Below the pieces are notes generated by a model that was given only the letters and a program-made list of their open reading frames with translations, did no database searches and was not told the origin of the DNA. From the NCBI GenBank assembly GCA_031278215.1, contig JAITKV010000060.1:1-64000 (forward strand): DNA of 64,000 nt, read 5' to 3'. The stretch is from Spirochaetaceae bacterium (lineage in GTDB: Bacteria; Spirochaetota; Spirochaetia; Treponematales; Breznakiellaceae). How positions within the stretch are numbered: the first letter of the stretch is position 1; each line of letters starts with the position of its first letter. Below, piece after piece: positions 33,097-42,372 of this stretch. A program made the translations under genes and the position numbers.

Positions 33097-34784
33097 CGGT
33101 GGGGGTATTAAAACATCCGCTGGTAATTTTAGCTTCCGTCTTTATCGGCATTGTAATAGGATTATGCAATGGGCCCATTTCGGCCTTTTTCGGAGTCCGG
33201 AGTTTTGCGCAGATTATTTCCATGCCCGGACAGGTATATCTTTTTTACCTGCAAATGACCGTGATCCCAATCATTGTTACCGCCATCTCCTCGAGCATCG
33301 GCAGGCTCATGCGGAACAGAAGCAGCCATGGGCTTATAAGAAAAATGTGCTTTGTGTTTTTGGCGGGCCTTGCCGTAACCGCGCTGATCGGCATGGCGGT
33401 GGGGATCCTGGGCCGGCCCGGCGCCGGTCTGGACGAGGATACCCGCTCCCTTTTAACCCGCCTTATATCCTCCCAGACCGCCGGCGAAGAACCGGAAATC
33501 CTGGAAGTTACTCTTTTGAACACCCAGAGTACGGAACCGGAGCTTAGATCGGGGCTTGCGGTTTTTCTTACGAGTCTTATTCCTTCCAACATATTCTCTG
33601 CCCTGGCCTTTGGAAGCACCATGGCGATAGTGTTTTTTTCCATCGTTTTTGGAATTGCCATAGGTTTTGTCAATGATCAGCCGGCGGATATGCTGATAAA
33701 ATTTTTAAGCGCGGTTTTTGAAGCCTTTCAAAAACTCGTCAGCGCGTCCTTGTACCTGCTGCCCTTTGGACTTATCTGTCTTATGGCCGGGCAGATAGCC
33801 CAGGTGGGCATCCTTGTTTTTATGGCCATGTCAAAGTTTATAATCCTTTATTGTGCGGGAACGGCGCTGTTATTTATCGTAACGACGGCGGTGATCTGGA
33901 CGCGCTCGGGAATCGCCAACCCCTTCAAGGTGCTTTCGCTTTTGTTTGAACCTATCATGCTGGCCTTTGCCACACGAAACTCCATGGCGACATTGCCCAG
34001 CGCCATTTCCTGCCTGGATGACAAAATGAGCTTCGACAGAACCACGGTCAACCTTACCCTGCCGCTGGGAATGACCCTGGGGCGCTTTGGCAATGTCTTT
34101 TATTTTGCCGTGGCGGTATTCTTTGTGGTGCAAATCTACGGCATGGATCTGGCCGCGGCCCAGTACGCCGCGGTTTTTCTCGGCGTTATTTTTGCCGGCG
34201 CCGCCACGGCGGGGGCTTCCGGCATTGTAACGCTGTCGGTGATCGGCATGGTCCTTTCTCCCCTTAATCTGCCCGTGGAGGCGGTGTTGATTATCTTTAT
34301 GGCCATCGACCCCATCATCGATCCCTTTAGGACCTTTTTGCTGGTTTACGGAAACATCGGCGCCACAACCCTGATTGCGGGAAAACAAAAAATCTACGGC
34401 GCCGACTTCCTTTCCGTGAGCATGCGGAAAAACTCAGGCCGGCGCCCGGTTCTTTACCGCGGCCCCGACGGCGGCCTGGAAGGAATTGAAATTGACCTGC
34501 TGCGGGAAATAGCCCGGCGGCTGGATAAAAAACTTGTGATCCATGAAGGAAGCCCCCCGGAAGGGCTTAGGACGGATATTATCGGCGGCAGCGTCATAAA
34601 AACCGAGGCCCCGCCGCCGGGTTTAATCTTCTCGCAAAGTTACGGCGCCATAACGGAACGGGATGTCCGAATGGAACTATGCCTGCTGCTTTCTCCTTTC
34701 AGCGTCGACTCGGTGGCGATCAACGGAATTATAAAAAAAATCACCGCCGAAAATTTTTTAAAAACCAAGGGCGGAGAGAATTAG
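33093..34784 (+). CDS. SDF (dicarboxylate/amino-acid:cation symporter)-type transporter with SBP-like C-terminal tail
   Basis: 563 residues. Residues 1-445 have the glutamate-transporter fold: hydrophobic helices, HP1 region ATRNSMATLPS and HP2 region AGASGIVTLSVIGM. The TM7 motif, normally NMDGT, reads GRFGN (PLGMTLGRFGNVFYF). In TM8 the substrate Arg and the first Asp are kept (DPIIDPFRTFLLVYGN), but the residues at the Asn and last Asp positions are Leu and Asn. After residue 450 the chain resembles a shortened SBP_bac_3 domain (LEGIEIDLLREIARRLDKK then FSQSYGAITE). The carrier is probably for an acidic amino acid, perhaps without Na+ coupling, or it may act as a sensor. Confidence 0.85.
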   Translation: MTVGVLKHPLVILASVFIGIVIGLCNGPISAFFGVRSFAQIISMPGQVYLFYLQMTVIPIIVTAISSSIGRLMRNRSSHGLIRKMCFVFLAGLAVTALIGMAVGILGRPGAGLDEDTRSLLTRLISSQTAGEEPEILEVTLLNTQSTEPELRSGLAVFLTSLIPSNIFSALAFGSTMAIVFFSIVFGIAIGFVNDQPADMLIKFLSAVFEAFQKLVSASLYLLPFGLICLMAGQIAQVGILVFMAMSKFIILYCAGTALLFIVTTAVIWTRSGIANPFKVLSLLFEPIMLAFATRNSMATLPSAISCLDDKMSFDRTTVNLTLPLGMTLGRFGNVFYFAVAVFFVVQIYGMDLAAAQYAAVFLGVIFAGAATAGASGIVTLSVIGMVLSPLNLPVEAVLIIFMAIDPIIDPFRTFLLVYGNIGATTLIAGKQKIYGADFLSVSMRKNSGRRPVLYRGPDGGLEGIEIDLLREIARRLDKKLVIHEGSPPEGLRTDIIGGSVIKTEAPPPGLIFSQSYGAITERDVRMELCLLLSPFSVDSVAINGIIKKITAENFLKTKGGEN

Positions 34785-34884
34785 AATCCGGCGGTTCCCA
34801 ATCACGGATAGAGCGAAGGCCCATGGAAACGCTAAAACGGGCCGGCGGTTTTTTATCCGATCCCTATAAGGGGCAGGAGTTTTT

Positions 34885-37029
34885 ATGGTAAAGAACTGGC
34901 TTCAACGCATACGAATTTTTAAGGTTAAACAGGTTATTATTTCCATTAACGTGATTTCCCTGGTTTTTTCCACCGCCATTATTTTGATTTCCCTCTGGGT
35001 AAGCTCGTCAAAAAACGCGCAGGAATTATCGGGCGCCCTGATCAGCGAAATACAGGAATCCATTACCAACAGGCTTATAAATTATTTCGAGCCCGTCGCG
35101 GAGATAAACAACAGAACAAGTTATTTAATCAACACGGTTTTTACGGATCCCCTGGAACGCAGGGAAGGCGAAGATGGTCTTTTTGCCTATTACGGCGAGC
35201 TTTTGCGGACCAACTCCATGGTAAAACTGGCCTATTTTTCGGATATCCACGGCAATTTAATGATGCTGAACAGGATGGACGACGGCTCTTTTTCAAAACG
35301 GATGGTCCACAATGACGGGGAAACCATTACCACCACCTGGGACCACGCCAATGTCGTGTACTTCGGAAATTACAGCAATTCCGTATTAGACGCCGCGGAC
35401 GGGTATGACCCCAGAAAGCGGGGCTGGTATGTGATTGCCCAGGAGCAGCGCAGGCCCTCCTGGACGCCGGTGTATCTTTTTGCCACCGATCATCTGCCGG
35501 GTTTTACCAGTGTGGTCCCCCTGTACGACAACAACGGCGTTCTTTCCGGCATCAGCGCCCTGGATATAACCGTGGACGAGCTTTCCCGCTTTCTGGCGAC
35601 CATACGGCCCACGCCGGGGACAAAAATCGCCCTGGTGGACGGCGCGTATAACCTGGTAGCTTTTCAGGCGGCCGGCAGCGAGGATTTGAAGAAGCTCTTT
35701 ACCGAAACCGTGGACGCAAACGGGGTTACCGTCTTTGACATACGAAAATTTGACATGTTCCCCGAAGAAGACATGCGCTACATATTGGGCGAAACGGTCC
35801 GGCAGGGCGGCGGATCCAGGACCGTCAAATACAGGGGCGGGTCGTACCGTTCCGTGCTGGCCCCCGCCACCATCGGAAGCGGCCTGGACCTTTTTATTGC
35901 CATCATCATACCCGAAGACGATATTATCGGGAACGTAAAACGGAACCTTATTTACGTTACCTGTTTCTCGGTTATTGTTCTGGTGATCATCATTATTATC
36001 AGTTCCCTGTTTTCCAATTCCATCGCAAAGCCCATGCAAAAGCTTTCTGAGGAAATGGCCAAGGTGCGGGACTTTCAACTGGACTCCCATGTGGTTATCC
36101 CCAGCACCCTTATCGAAATTGTCCGGATCCATGAAGCCTTTGAAGGGATGCGGACGGGCTTACGGAATTTTAAGCGCTATGTTCCCTCGGATTTGGTGGC
36201 CCAGTTAATCAACCAGGACATTGAGGCCAAAATCGGGGGAGAAAGACGGGAGCTTTCCATATTTTTCAGCGATATTGCCAATTTTACGTCCATCTCCGAA
36301 AAGATCAGCCCCGAAGAACTGGTGCAGCAGCTTGGCATCTATTTTAAAAATGTTTCCAAGACAATCCTCGATTACAAGGGGACCATTGACAAGTATATAG
36401 GCGATTCGGTAATGGCCTTTTGGGGGGCCCCCGTTCAAAGCAAGAACCACGCGGAAATGGCCTGCCGAAGCGCCGTGAATATTCAAGTGGTCCTCCACTC
36501 GATTTTTCGTAAATGGAGCAATACGGGAAAAGAACCCTTTTATACCCGCGTCGGCATCCATACCGGAGAGGTCATTGTGGGGAACATGGGTTATGAAGAA
36601 CGGCTGAATTATACGGTGCTGGGAGATTCGGTCAATCTGGCCAGCCGGCTTGAAGGGGTCAATAAGGTATACGGTACCAGAATACTGGTTAGTCAAAACA
36701 CCTGGGAACAATGCCGCGATTTATTTGAATTCCGCAAGGTGGACAAGATCACCGTAAAGGGCCGCCACGAAGGCGTCATGATATACGAACTTTACTCCGA
36801 GAAGGACGAAATAGAAAAACCCCTGCGGAAATTTTTTCTCTATTATGAAAGGGGCCTGGAATATTACTTTAACCGTAATTTCGAAGAAGCTCTTAAGTAT
36901 TTTAACACGGTGCTCAAGTACCGCCATTCTGACGGGCCCAGCAAAGTAATGCGGGAACGTTGTTTGTATTACATAAACAAGCCCCCTTCGGAGGATTGGG
37001 ACGGCGCTTTCGCCTTAACGGCTAAATAG
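34885..37029 (+). CDS. Membrane adenylate/guanylate cyclase, class III, with extracellular Cache domain
   Basis: 714 residues with CAGGAG before ATG 34885. TM1 (about 18-38) and TM2 (about 355-377) bracket a periplasmic dCache-like sensor (KRGWYVIAQEQRRPSWTPVY). A HAMP-type segment precedes the cyclase domain. Catalytic residues look complete: metal Asp in FFSDIANFTS and YIGDSVMAFW, adenine-selecting Lys in GTIDKYIGD, and Asp, Asn and Arg in TVLGDSVNLASRLEG. It should therefore make cAMP. A TPR-like tail follows (YYERGLEYYFNRNFEEALKY). Its place between the transporter and racemase genes suggests it senses the same amino acid; this is inference. Confidence 0.92.
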   Translation: MVKNWLQRIRIFKVKQVIISINVISLVFSTAIILISLWVSSSKNAQELSGALISEIQESITNRLINYFEPVAEINNRTSYLINTVFTDPLERREGEDGLFAYYGELLRTNSMVKLAYFSDIHGNLMMLNRMDDGSFSKRMVHNDGETITTTWDHANVVYFGNYSNSVLDAADGYDPRKRGWYVIAQEQRRPSWTPVYLFATDHLPGFTSVVPLYDNNGVLSGISALDITVDELSRFLATIRPTPGTKIALVDGAYNLVAFQAAGSEDLKKLFTETVDANGVTVFDIRKFDMFPEEDMRYILGETVRQGGGSRTVKYRGGSYRSVLAPATIGSGLDLFIAIIIPEDDIIGNVKRNLIYVTCFSVIVLVIIIIISSLFSNSIAKPMQKLSEEMAKVRDFQLDSHVVIPSTLIEIVRIHEAFEGMRTGLRNFKRYVPSDLVAQLINQDIEAKIGGERRELSIFFSDIANFTSISEKISPEELVQQLGIYFKNVSKTILDYKGTIDKYIGDSVMAFWGAPVQSKNHAEMACRSAVNIQVVLHSIFRKWSNTGKEPFYTRVGIHTGEVIVGNMGYEERLNYTVLGDSVNLASRLEGVNKVYGTRILVSQNTWEQCRDLFEFRKVDKITVKGRHEGVMIYELYSEKDEIEKPLRKFFLYYERGLEYYFNRNFEEALKYFNTVLKYRHSDGPSKVMRERCLYYINKPPSEDWDGAFALTAK

Positions 37030-37044
37030 CAAAGGAGTCCTGTT

Positions 37045-37815
37045 TTGGAAGAACGGTACAAACCCTTAATCGGCGTCATAGGCGGCGTGGGGCCCTACGC
37101 GGGCCTTGATTTTGTCCGTAATATTTTTAGCAACACCCGGGCCTTGAAAGACCAGGAACATCTTAATACGCTTCTGGTCTCCTGCCCCAGTATTATCCCC
37201 GACAGGACAAAATACCTGCTTGATGAAGAGCCGGTGAATCCTTCCGGCGGTTTGTTTGAATCTGCGAAAATTCTTTACGCCGCCGGAGCGCGCCACGCGG
37301 TGGTGGCCTGCAACACCGCCCATTCGGACCGGATCTTTGCGCCCTTTTGCGGCATGGTAAAAGAAGCTATGCCGGATATGGTTATTGTCAATATGCTCCG
37401 CGCCTGCGTGGATTTTATAAAAAAGAAACACCCCGAGATTAAGACCCTGGGACTTTTGGCCACCCGGGGAACCTACAAAAGCCGGGTTTACGGCGACTAT
37501 TTTAAGGCCGCCGAAGGCTTTTCGATTATCGAACCGGAGCCGCCCGGACAAGACCGGATTGGCCAGGCCATTTATTCGCTTGATTTCGGCATCAAGGCCC
37601 ATTCCAATCCGGTAAAGGCCAAGGCCTGCAATATTTTGCTCTACGAAGGCTTTCGCCTGCTTGACCGGGGCGCCCGGGGCTTGATCCTGGGCTGTACCGA
37701 ACTGCCCCTGGCAATGGACCAGGAGGATTTTTCCGCCCCGGTATTCAACCCCGGCTTCCTCGCCGCCCGGGAGCTTATCCGATTAACGGCCCCTTCCTCC
37801 CTGACCGAAGTATAG
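37045..37815 (+). CDS. Aspartate/glutamate racemase family protein
   Basis: 256 residues. A TTG start is chosen because AAAGGAG lies 7 nt upstream and no ATG fits. The N-terminus GVIGGVGPYAGLDFV and both catalytic cysteines, in VVACNTAHS and LILGCTELPLA, match the PLP-independent Asp/Glu racemase family, where one Cys removes and the other adds the alpha proton. The exact substrate (Asp, Glu or a hydantoin) is not determined. The gene closes the cassette of binding protein, carrier and cyclase, which points to D- or L-acidic amino acids. Confidence 0.9.
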   Translation: MEERYKPLIGVIGGVGPYAGLDFVRNIFSNTRALKDQEHLNTLLVSCPSIIPDRTKYLLDEEPVNPSGGLFESAKILYAAGARHAVVACNTAHSDRIFAPFCGMVKEAMPDMVIVNMLRACVDFIKKKHPEIKTLGLLATRGTYKSRVYGDYFKAAEGFSIIEPEPPGQDRIGQAIYSLDFGIKAHSNPVKAKACNILLYEGFRLLDRGARGLILGCTELPLAMDQEDFSAPVFNPGFLAARELIRLTAPSSLTEV

Positions 37816-37906
37816 GGGGGCCATGGAGTATGCGGAAGGGGCCGGGGACAGCCCCCCCCGCGCCGGTCCTGTGGACGGCGTTTTGCCGGACCGTGGTTTT
37901 AACAGG

Positions 37907-39175
37907 TCATTTTGAAAACAGTTTTTTAAAAAACAATGCGATGTTGTCCCAGACCACCCTAAAAAAATTTCCCCGGTAGACCGGCCGTTCCAGGACCAGG
38001 GGAATGCGTTTTAGTTCCCCGAATTCATCCCTTATAATAAGAACCCCCGCGGCGGCGCCCGCGGCCAGGGGGGCTTTTAAGTCGTCGATTAATTTTACTT
38101 CCTGCTCCAGTACTCCGGCCCGTTTATTGGACGCCGTAAGGCTTGTGCTTTCTCCGGGTTTAACGGGAATGTATTTTTCCCCGCCCCCCCAGATCCGTAC
38201 GGAGGGAAGATACCCGGCGTTGATATCGATGGTAATAAAATTGTCAAAACCCCAGTTAAGCAGGGTTTCTCCGTCCCGGTCCCGGTCTTCTTCGGTTTCT
38301 TCTCCCAGGAGTACGGCGATAAGCCTGGTGTTGCCCCGAAGGGCGCTTAGGGCGATGTTATACCCCGCTTCGGTAATGTGGCCGGTTTTAAGGCCGTCTA
38401 CGCCGGGAACAAAGCCCAGAAGGGCATTGTGGTTGTACTGCACTATGGTGGGGGGCTTGGCGGTACCGGTATTTACCGATCCGGGGTAGGCAAAGACCGG
38501 AACCGAATGGAGCAGGCCGGTGCTGGAAGGGTGTTCCTGCAGGTAGGCCTTACAGAACAGGGCAAAGTCCATGGCGGTGGTGGTGTTTTCCGAGGATATT
38601 CCTGCGGGTTCAAAGAAACGGGTGGAAACCAGACCCAGCCGGCCGGCTTCGGTGTTCATCATGGTTACAAAGGCTTCCATGGTGGGAGCCGCGTGCAGGG
38701 CCACCGCCACCGCCGCATCGTTCCCCGAAGAAACCGCCAAGCCTAAAAGAAGCTCCCCCAGACTTACCCGGTGCCCCCGATCCAAAAACATCAGGCTTGA
38801 ACGGGGAGGCTGGTTTTCTGCCCAGCTTTCCGGGGGCAGTTCCACAATATCATCCACCGATATCCTGCCCTGGGCCACCTGCCGCAGGGCTAGATGTATG
38901 GTCATTAGTTTCGTCAGCGACGCGGGGGATATAACTAAAGAAGGGTTGAAAGAGTAAAGCAGGGTTCCGGTCTTTCCGTCGATCAGCACCGCCGAAGGAG
39001 AACGGATCTGCGGGGGCTCCGAAGAAGGAAACAAGGGATTGCCGCTGTAGGTTTCCGCCGCCGCGGTTTTAAACCGGAAGAAAAATCCCGAAGTACAAAA
39101 AAGGGCCGCAAGAATACAGAGAGGAAGGCCATACCGGCGGAACCGGGCGGTTCTTTTTACCGTGGGTTTGTTCAT
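37907..39175 (-). CDS. dacA: D-alanyl-D-alanine carboxypeptidase, PBP5 family
   Basis: 422 residues with GGAGG before ATG 39175. An N-terminal hydrophobic segment (about 17-38) serves as signal. Active-site motifs are SPASLTKL (SxxK, about residue 84), SSGNDAAV (SxN) and LKTGHIT (KTG). The C-terminal beta domain typical of PBP5 follows (about 320-400), with a final hydrophobic or amphipathic segment NFFRVVWDNIALFFKKLF to hold it on the membrane. It trims the terminal D-Ala of peptidoglycan side chains. Convergent with the racemase gene. Confidence 0.94.
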   Translation of the reverse strand: MNKPTVKRTARFRRYGLPLCILAALFCTSGFFFRFKTAAAETYSGNPLFPSSEPPQIRSPSAVLIDGKTGTLLYSFNPSLVISPASLTKLMTIHLALRQVAQGRISVDDIVELPPESWAENQPPRSSLMFLDRGHRVSLGELLLGLAVSSGNDAAVAVALHAAPTMEAFVTMMNTEAGRLGLVSTRFFEPAGISSENTTTAMDFALFCKAYLQEHPSSTGLLHSVPVFAYPGSVNTGTAKPPTIVQYNHNALLGFVPGVDGLKTGHITEAGYNIALSALRGNTRLIAVLLGEETEEDRDRDGETLLNWGFDNFITIDINAGYLPSVRIWGGGEKYIPVKPGESTSLTASNKRAGVLEQEVKLIDDLKAPLAAGAAAGVLIIRDEFGELKRIPLVLERPVYRGNFFRVVWDNIALFFKKLFSK

Positions 39176-39239
39176 TCGATATCACCCCTCCTAATAGCGC
39201 GTTCTGTCTAATGCACCGGCCCAGTTACCCTTGGCTTTC

Positions 39240-40634
39240 CTAGTACAGTTGTCCCGCCGCCCGGGGGTAGGGGATCACGTCCCGGATATTGGCCATGCCC
39301 GTTATATACTGAATAAGCCGCTCAAAGCCCAGGCCAAAGCCCGAATGGGGTACGGATCCGTAACGGCGCAGATCCAGGTACCAGTTGTACCGTTCCTTGT
39401 TTATCCCCAGTTCGTCCATCCGTCTGCTTAGGGCTTCCAGGTTTTCTTCCCGTTCCGAACCGCCGATAATTTCTCCCAGCCGGGGGACCAGCACGTCCAT
39501 GGCCCGGACGGTTTTGCCGTCTTCGTTTAACTTCATGTAAAACGCCTTAATTTCTTTTGGGTAGCCGGTAAGGATCACCGGGCCCCGGATTACTTCTTCC
39601 GTTAAAAATTTTTCGTGTTCGCTTTGAAGATCGCAGCCCCAGTGTGGTTTAAATTCAAAGGACCCGTGGCGGGCCCAGGCCCTTTCCAGTTCCCCCATGG
39701 CGTCGGTGTAGGTCATGCGGAAAAACCGGGAGGCCGCGATTGATTGAAGGGCGCCGATAAGCCCCGGTTCGACGCGGCGATCAAAGAATTCAAGGTCTTC
39801 GGCGCACTGGTCCAGGGCCGTTTTAAGGCAGTAGTGAAGGAAGTCTTCCGCCAAATCCATGTTGTCTTCAAGGTGGAAAAAAGCGGTCTCCGGCTCTATC
39901 ATCCAGAATTCCGCCAGGTGCCGGGGGGTAAAGGAGTTTTCCGCCCGAAAGGCGGGGCCAAAGGTATAAACCCTGGAAAGGGCGGCGGCATAGGCTTCCG
40001 CCTCCAACTGGCCCGAGACGGTTAAAAAACTTTCCCTTCCAAAAAAATCCTTCGTATAGTCCAAAGCCCCGGCCGTGTCCAGGGTAGTAACCCTGAACAT
40101 GGCCCCGGCCCCCTCGGCGTCGCTGCCGGTGATAACCGGGGTATGAAGGTACTGGTAACCCCGGTCCTGAAAAAAGCGGTGCACCGCGAAGGCCAGGGCG
40201 CTGCGGACCCGCATCACCGCCCCCAGGGTATTGGTCCTGCCCCGAAGCTGGGGTATTTCCCGGAGGAATTCCAGGGAATGCCGCTTTTTTTGCAGGGGGT
40301 AGGGGGCGGCGCCGTTTTTTTCTTCCCCCGGCGCATCTCCCACAAGGCGCAGGGACGACGCGGTAATTTCCACCTCCTGGCCCCGGGCGGGGGAGGGGAC
40401 AAGTTTTCCGCAAATCTCCACCGATGCGCCGGTCCCCAGGGTGGAAAGGATCGCGGCGGTATCCGGCGCCAAAGACAGGTCAAAGGTACACTGGATGTTC
40501 CTAAGGCAGGAACCGTCGTTAAGGTCCACGAAGACCATATTCTTCATGTCCCGTTTTGTCTTAACCCAGCCCCGAACCTGGAGTTCTCTACAGTCGCCGG
40601 ACATGGACAGGATCTCCTTGATTAAAGGAAACAT
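39240..40634 (-). CDS. asnS: Asparagine--tRNA ligase
   Basis: 464 residues from ATG 40634, which gives the usual start MFPLIKEIL. An OB-fold anticodon-binding domain (about 10-110, VRGWVKTKRDMKNMVFVDLN) precedes a class II catalytic core with motif 2 FRAENSFTPRHLAEFWMIEP and motif 3 SGFGLGFERLIQYI. It charges tRNA-Asn with asparagine. The open frame extends far upstream to 40889 but overlaps the divergent flagellar gene. TATGAT 6 nt before the ATG fixes the start and predicts a leaderless mRNA. Confidence 0.96.
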   Translation of the reverse strand: MFPLIKEILSMSGDCRELQVRGWVKTKRDMKNMVFVDLNDGSCLRNIQCTFDLSLAPDTAAILSTLGTGASVEICGKLVPSPARGQEVEITASSLRLVGDAPGEEKNGAAPYPLQKKRHSLEFLREIPQLRGRTNTLGAVMRVRSALAFAVHRFFQDRGYQYLHTPVITGSDAEGAGAMFRVTTLDTAGALDYTKDFFGRESFLTVSGQLEAEAYAAALSRVYTFGPAFRAENSFTPRHLAEFWMIEPETAFFHLEDNMDLAEDFLHYCLKTALDQCAEDLEFFDRRVEPGLIGALQSIAASRFFRMTYTDAMGELERAWARHGSFEFKPHWGCDLQSEHEKFLTEEVIRGPVILTGYPKEIKAFYMKLNEDGKTVRAMDVLVPRLGEIIGGSEREENLEALSRRMDELGINKERYNWYLDLRRYGSVPHSGFGLGFERLIQYITGMANIRDVIPYPRAAGQLY

Positions 40635-40640
40635 GGTTTT

Positions 40641-40669
40641 ATCATATCTAAATTTTCCGGCTAAAACAA
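40641..40669 (-). promoter_or_regulatory. asnS promoter (leaderless)
   Basis: On the minus strand TTGTTT (40669-40664), a 17-nt spacer and TATGAT (40646-40641), then 6 nt to ATG 40634. Confidence 0.6.
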
Positions 40670-40676
40670 CCGATAC
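40649..40676 (+). promoter_or_regulatory. Possible sigma-28 type promoter for the flagellar rod genes
   Basis: TAAA (40649-40652), a 16-nt gap and ACCGATAC (40669-40676), close to the flagellar sigma-28 pattern TAAA-N15-GCCGATAA. It overlaps the divergent asnS promoter and lies just upstream of the GTG at 40695. Spacing is one base longer than ideal. Confidence 0.4.
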
Positions 40677-40694
40677 TAGGAACAGGAGCGTGAA

Positions 40695-41549
40695 GTGGTA
40701 AGAGGTATATATACCGCCGCCAGCGGCATGCGGGCCCAGCAGTGGCGGCTTGATTCGACCGCGAATAATCTGGCTAATATAAACACCGACTCGTACAAGC
40801 GGGAACAGGCGTCTTTTAAGGCCAACCCCGAGCTGCTTCTGCGCCGGGTTAATGACGACGGGGTATTCCGCAACCCCTTTGGCTCCCACGATAACGCCCC
40901 CATCATCGGAAAGATGGGGACGGGGGTGGAATTAAACGAGCTTTTTTTAGATTTTTCCCAGGGGGCGTTTAAGGAAACGGACAACGACTATGACCTGGCC
41001 CTCTATGGCAAGGGATTTTTTGTCATTGCCACCCCCTATGGCGAACGGTATACCCGGAACGGCAGTTTTCAATTAGGAAAAGAAGGGTATTTGGAAACCA
41101 AGGAAGGGTACCCGGTGCTGGGGCAGGACGGCCCCATACGGATACAGGCGAATAATTTTAAAATCGACAAGGAAGGAAATGTCTGGATTAACGCGGAATT
41201 TGCGGATAATCCTGAACAGCTGATCGGCCGGGAAGATAATGAATGGGGCGAGGTGGTGCGTCTTTCCACCCTTAGAATTGTAGGTTTTGAAGGGGACCGG
41301 TATCTAAAGAAACAAGGTTCCAGTCTGTACCGGGCCACTGAATTTTCCGGGGAAGCCGTAGAGCTGGATGCGGAGGAACGGCCCGAGGTGTACCAGGGCT
41401 TTAACGAAGCCGCCAATGTGAATCCGGTAACAGAGATGGTACAGATGATCGAAGTAAACCGTTCCTACGAAGCAAATCAGAAGGTAATTCAGACCCATGA
41501 CGCCATGCTGGGAACCCTGATCAATCAATATGTACGGTACAATGGATAG
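40695..41549 (+). CDS. flgF: Flagellar basal-body rod protein, FlgF/FlhO-like
   Basis: 284 residues. The GTG start has CAGGAG 7 nt upstream. The N-terminal rod signature is GIYTAASGMRAQQWRLDSTA plus NNLANINT, and the C-terminal signature is EVNRSYEANQKVIQTHDAML. These two coiled ends are shared by rod and hook proteins, while the central FALYGKGFFVIATPYGERYTR region fits FlgF/FlgG. In spirochaetes it builds the rod of the periplasmic flagella. The next gene, flgG, follows after 19 nt. FlgF and FlgG are hard to tell apart by eye; the order of genes supports this call. Confidence 0.88.
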   Translation: MVRGIYTAASGMRAQQWRLDSTANNLANINTDSYKREQASFKANPELLLRRVNDDGVFRNPFGSHDNAPIIGKMGTGVELNELFLDFSQGAFKETDNDYDLALYGKGFFVIATPYGERYTRNGSFQLGKEGYLETKEGYPVLGQDGPIRIQANNFKIDKEGNVWINAEFADNPEQLIGREDNEWGEVVRLSTLRIVGFEGDRYLKKQGSSLYRATEFSGEAVELDAEERPEVYQGFNEAANVNPVTEMVQMIEVNRSYEANQKVIQTHDAMLGTLINQYVRYNG

Positions 41550-41568
41550 AAAGTAAGGGGGCGGTAAA

Positions 41569-42369
41569 ATGGTAAGAAGTTTATGGACCGGCGCGTCCGG
41601 CATGATTGGACAGCAATCCAATATCGACACAATTTCCAATAACCTGGCCAACGTTAACACCTTTGGGTATAAAAAAGTCAGGGCCGATTTTGAAGATCTT
41701 ATCTATCAAACCATCAGAACCGCCGGAACGCCGGCCACGGAAGAAACGGTGGTTCCCGTGGGAACCCAGATGGGCCACGGGGTTAAGCTGGCCGATACCC
41801 AGCGGATATTTACCCAGGGTTCGATTCAAGAAACGCAGGTTCCCACGGATATGGCCATCAGCGGAGAAGGGTTTTTCCGGGTGCAGCTGCAGGACGGTAC
41901 CTATGCCTATACCCGCAACGGGTCCTTTAAAATTGACGAAAACGGCCGGATGGTAAGCGCCCAGGGCTACTGGCTGCTTCCGGACATTGTGATGCCCCCG
42001 AATTATCTGCCCGACAGCGTTAATATATCCAAGGACGGCCGGGTGGAAGTAAAGGTTCCGGAGATCAACGGCAACGAGCCCATTCCGGTGGGACAGATAG
42101 AACTGTACCGTTTCCCCAATCCCGTGGGGCTTACCGCGGTAGGGGAAAACCTGTTTAAAGTAAGCAACGCCTCCGGAGAAGCCATTCCCGGCAGGCCCAA
42201 CGATCTGGGGATGGGCGAAATTGCCCACCGGTTTTTGGAAATGTCCAATGTGGCGGTGGTTAGTGAAATGGTCAATCTTATTGTGGCCCAGCGGGCCTAT
42301 GAATTTAATTCCCGGACCATCCAAACCACCGATAATATGCTCGGTACGGCCACGACCCTTAAGAGGTAG
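41569..42369 (+). CDS. flgG: Flagellar basal-body rod protein FlgG
   Basis: 266 residues. The N-terminus LWTGASGMIGQQSNIDTISN with NLANVNTFGYKK, the central MAISGEGFFRVQLQDGTYAY and the C-terminal VVSEMVNLIVAQRAYEFNSR are characteristic of FlgG, the distal rod protein. Length is normal. A GGGGGCGG stretch precedes the ATG. It shares a transcript with the FlgF-like gene upstream and the rod-binding gene 3 nt downstream. Confidence 0.94.
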   Translation: MVRSLWTGASGMIGQQSNIDTISNNLANVNTFGYKKVRADFEDLIYQTIRTAGTPATEETVVPVGTQMGHGVKLADTQRIFTQGSIQETQVPTDMAISGEGFFRVQLQDGTYAYTRNGSFKIDENGRMVSAQGYWLLPDIVMPPNYLPDSVNISKDGRVEVKVPEINGNEPIPVGQIELYRFPNPVGLTAVGENLFKVSNASGEAIPGRPNDLGMGEIAHRFLEMSNVAVVSEMVNLIVAQRAYEFNSRTIQTTDNMLGTATTLKR

Positions 42370-42372
42370 TCC

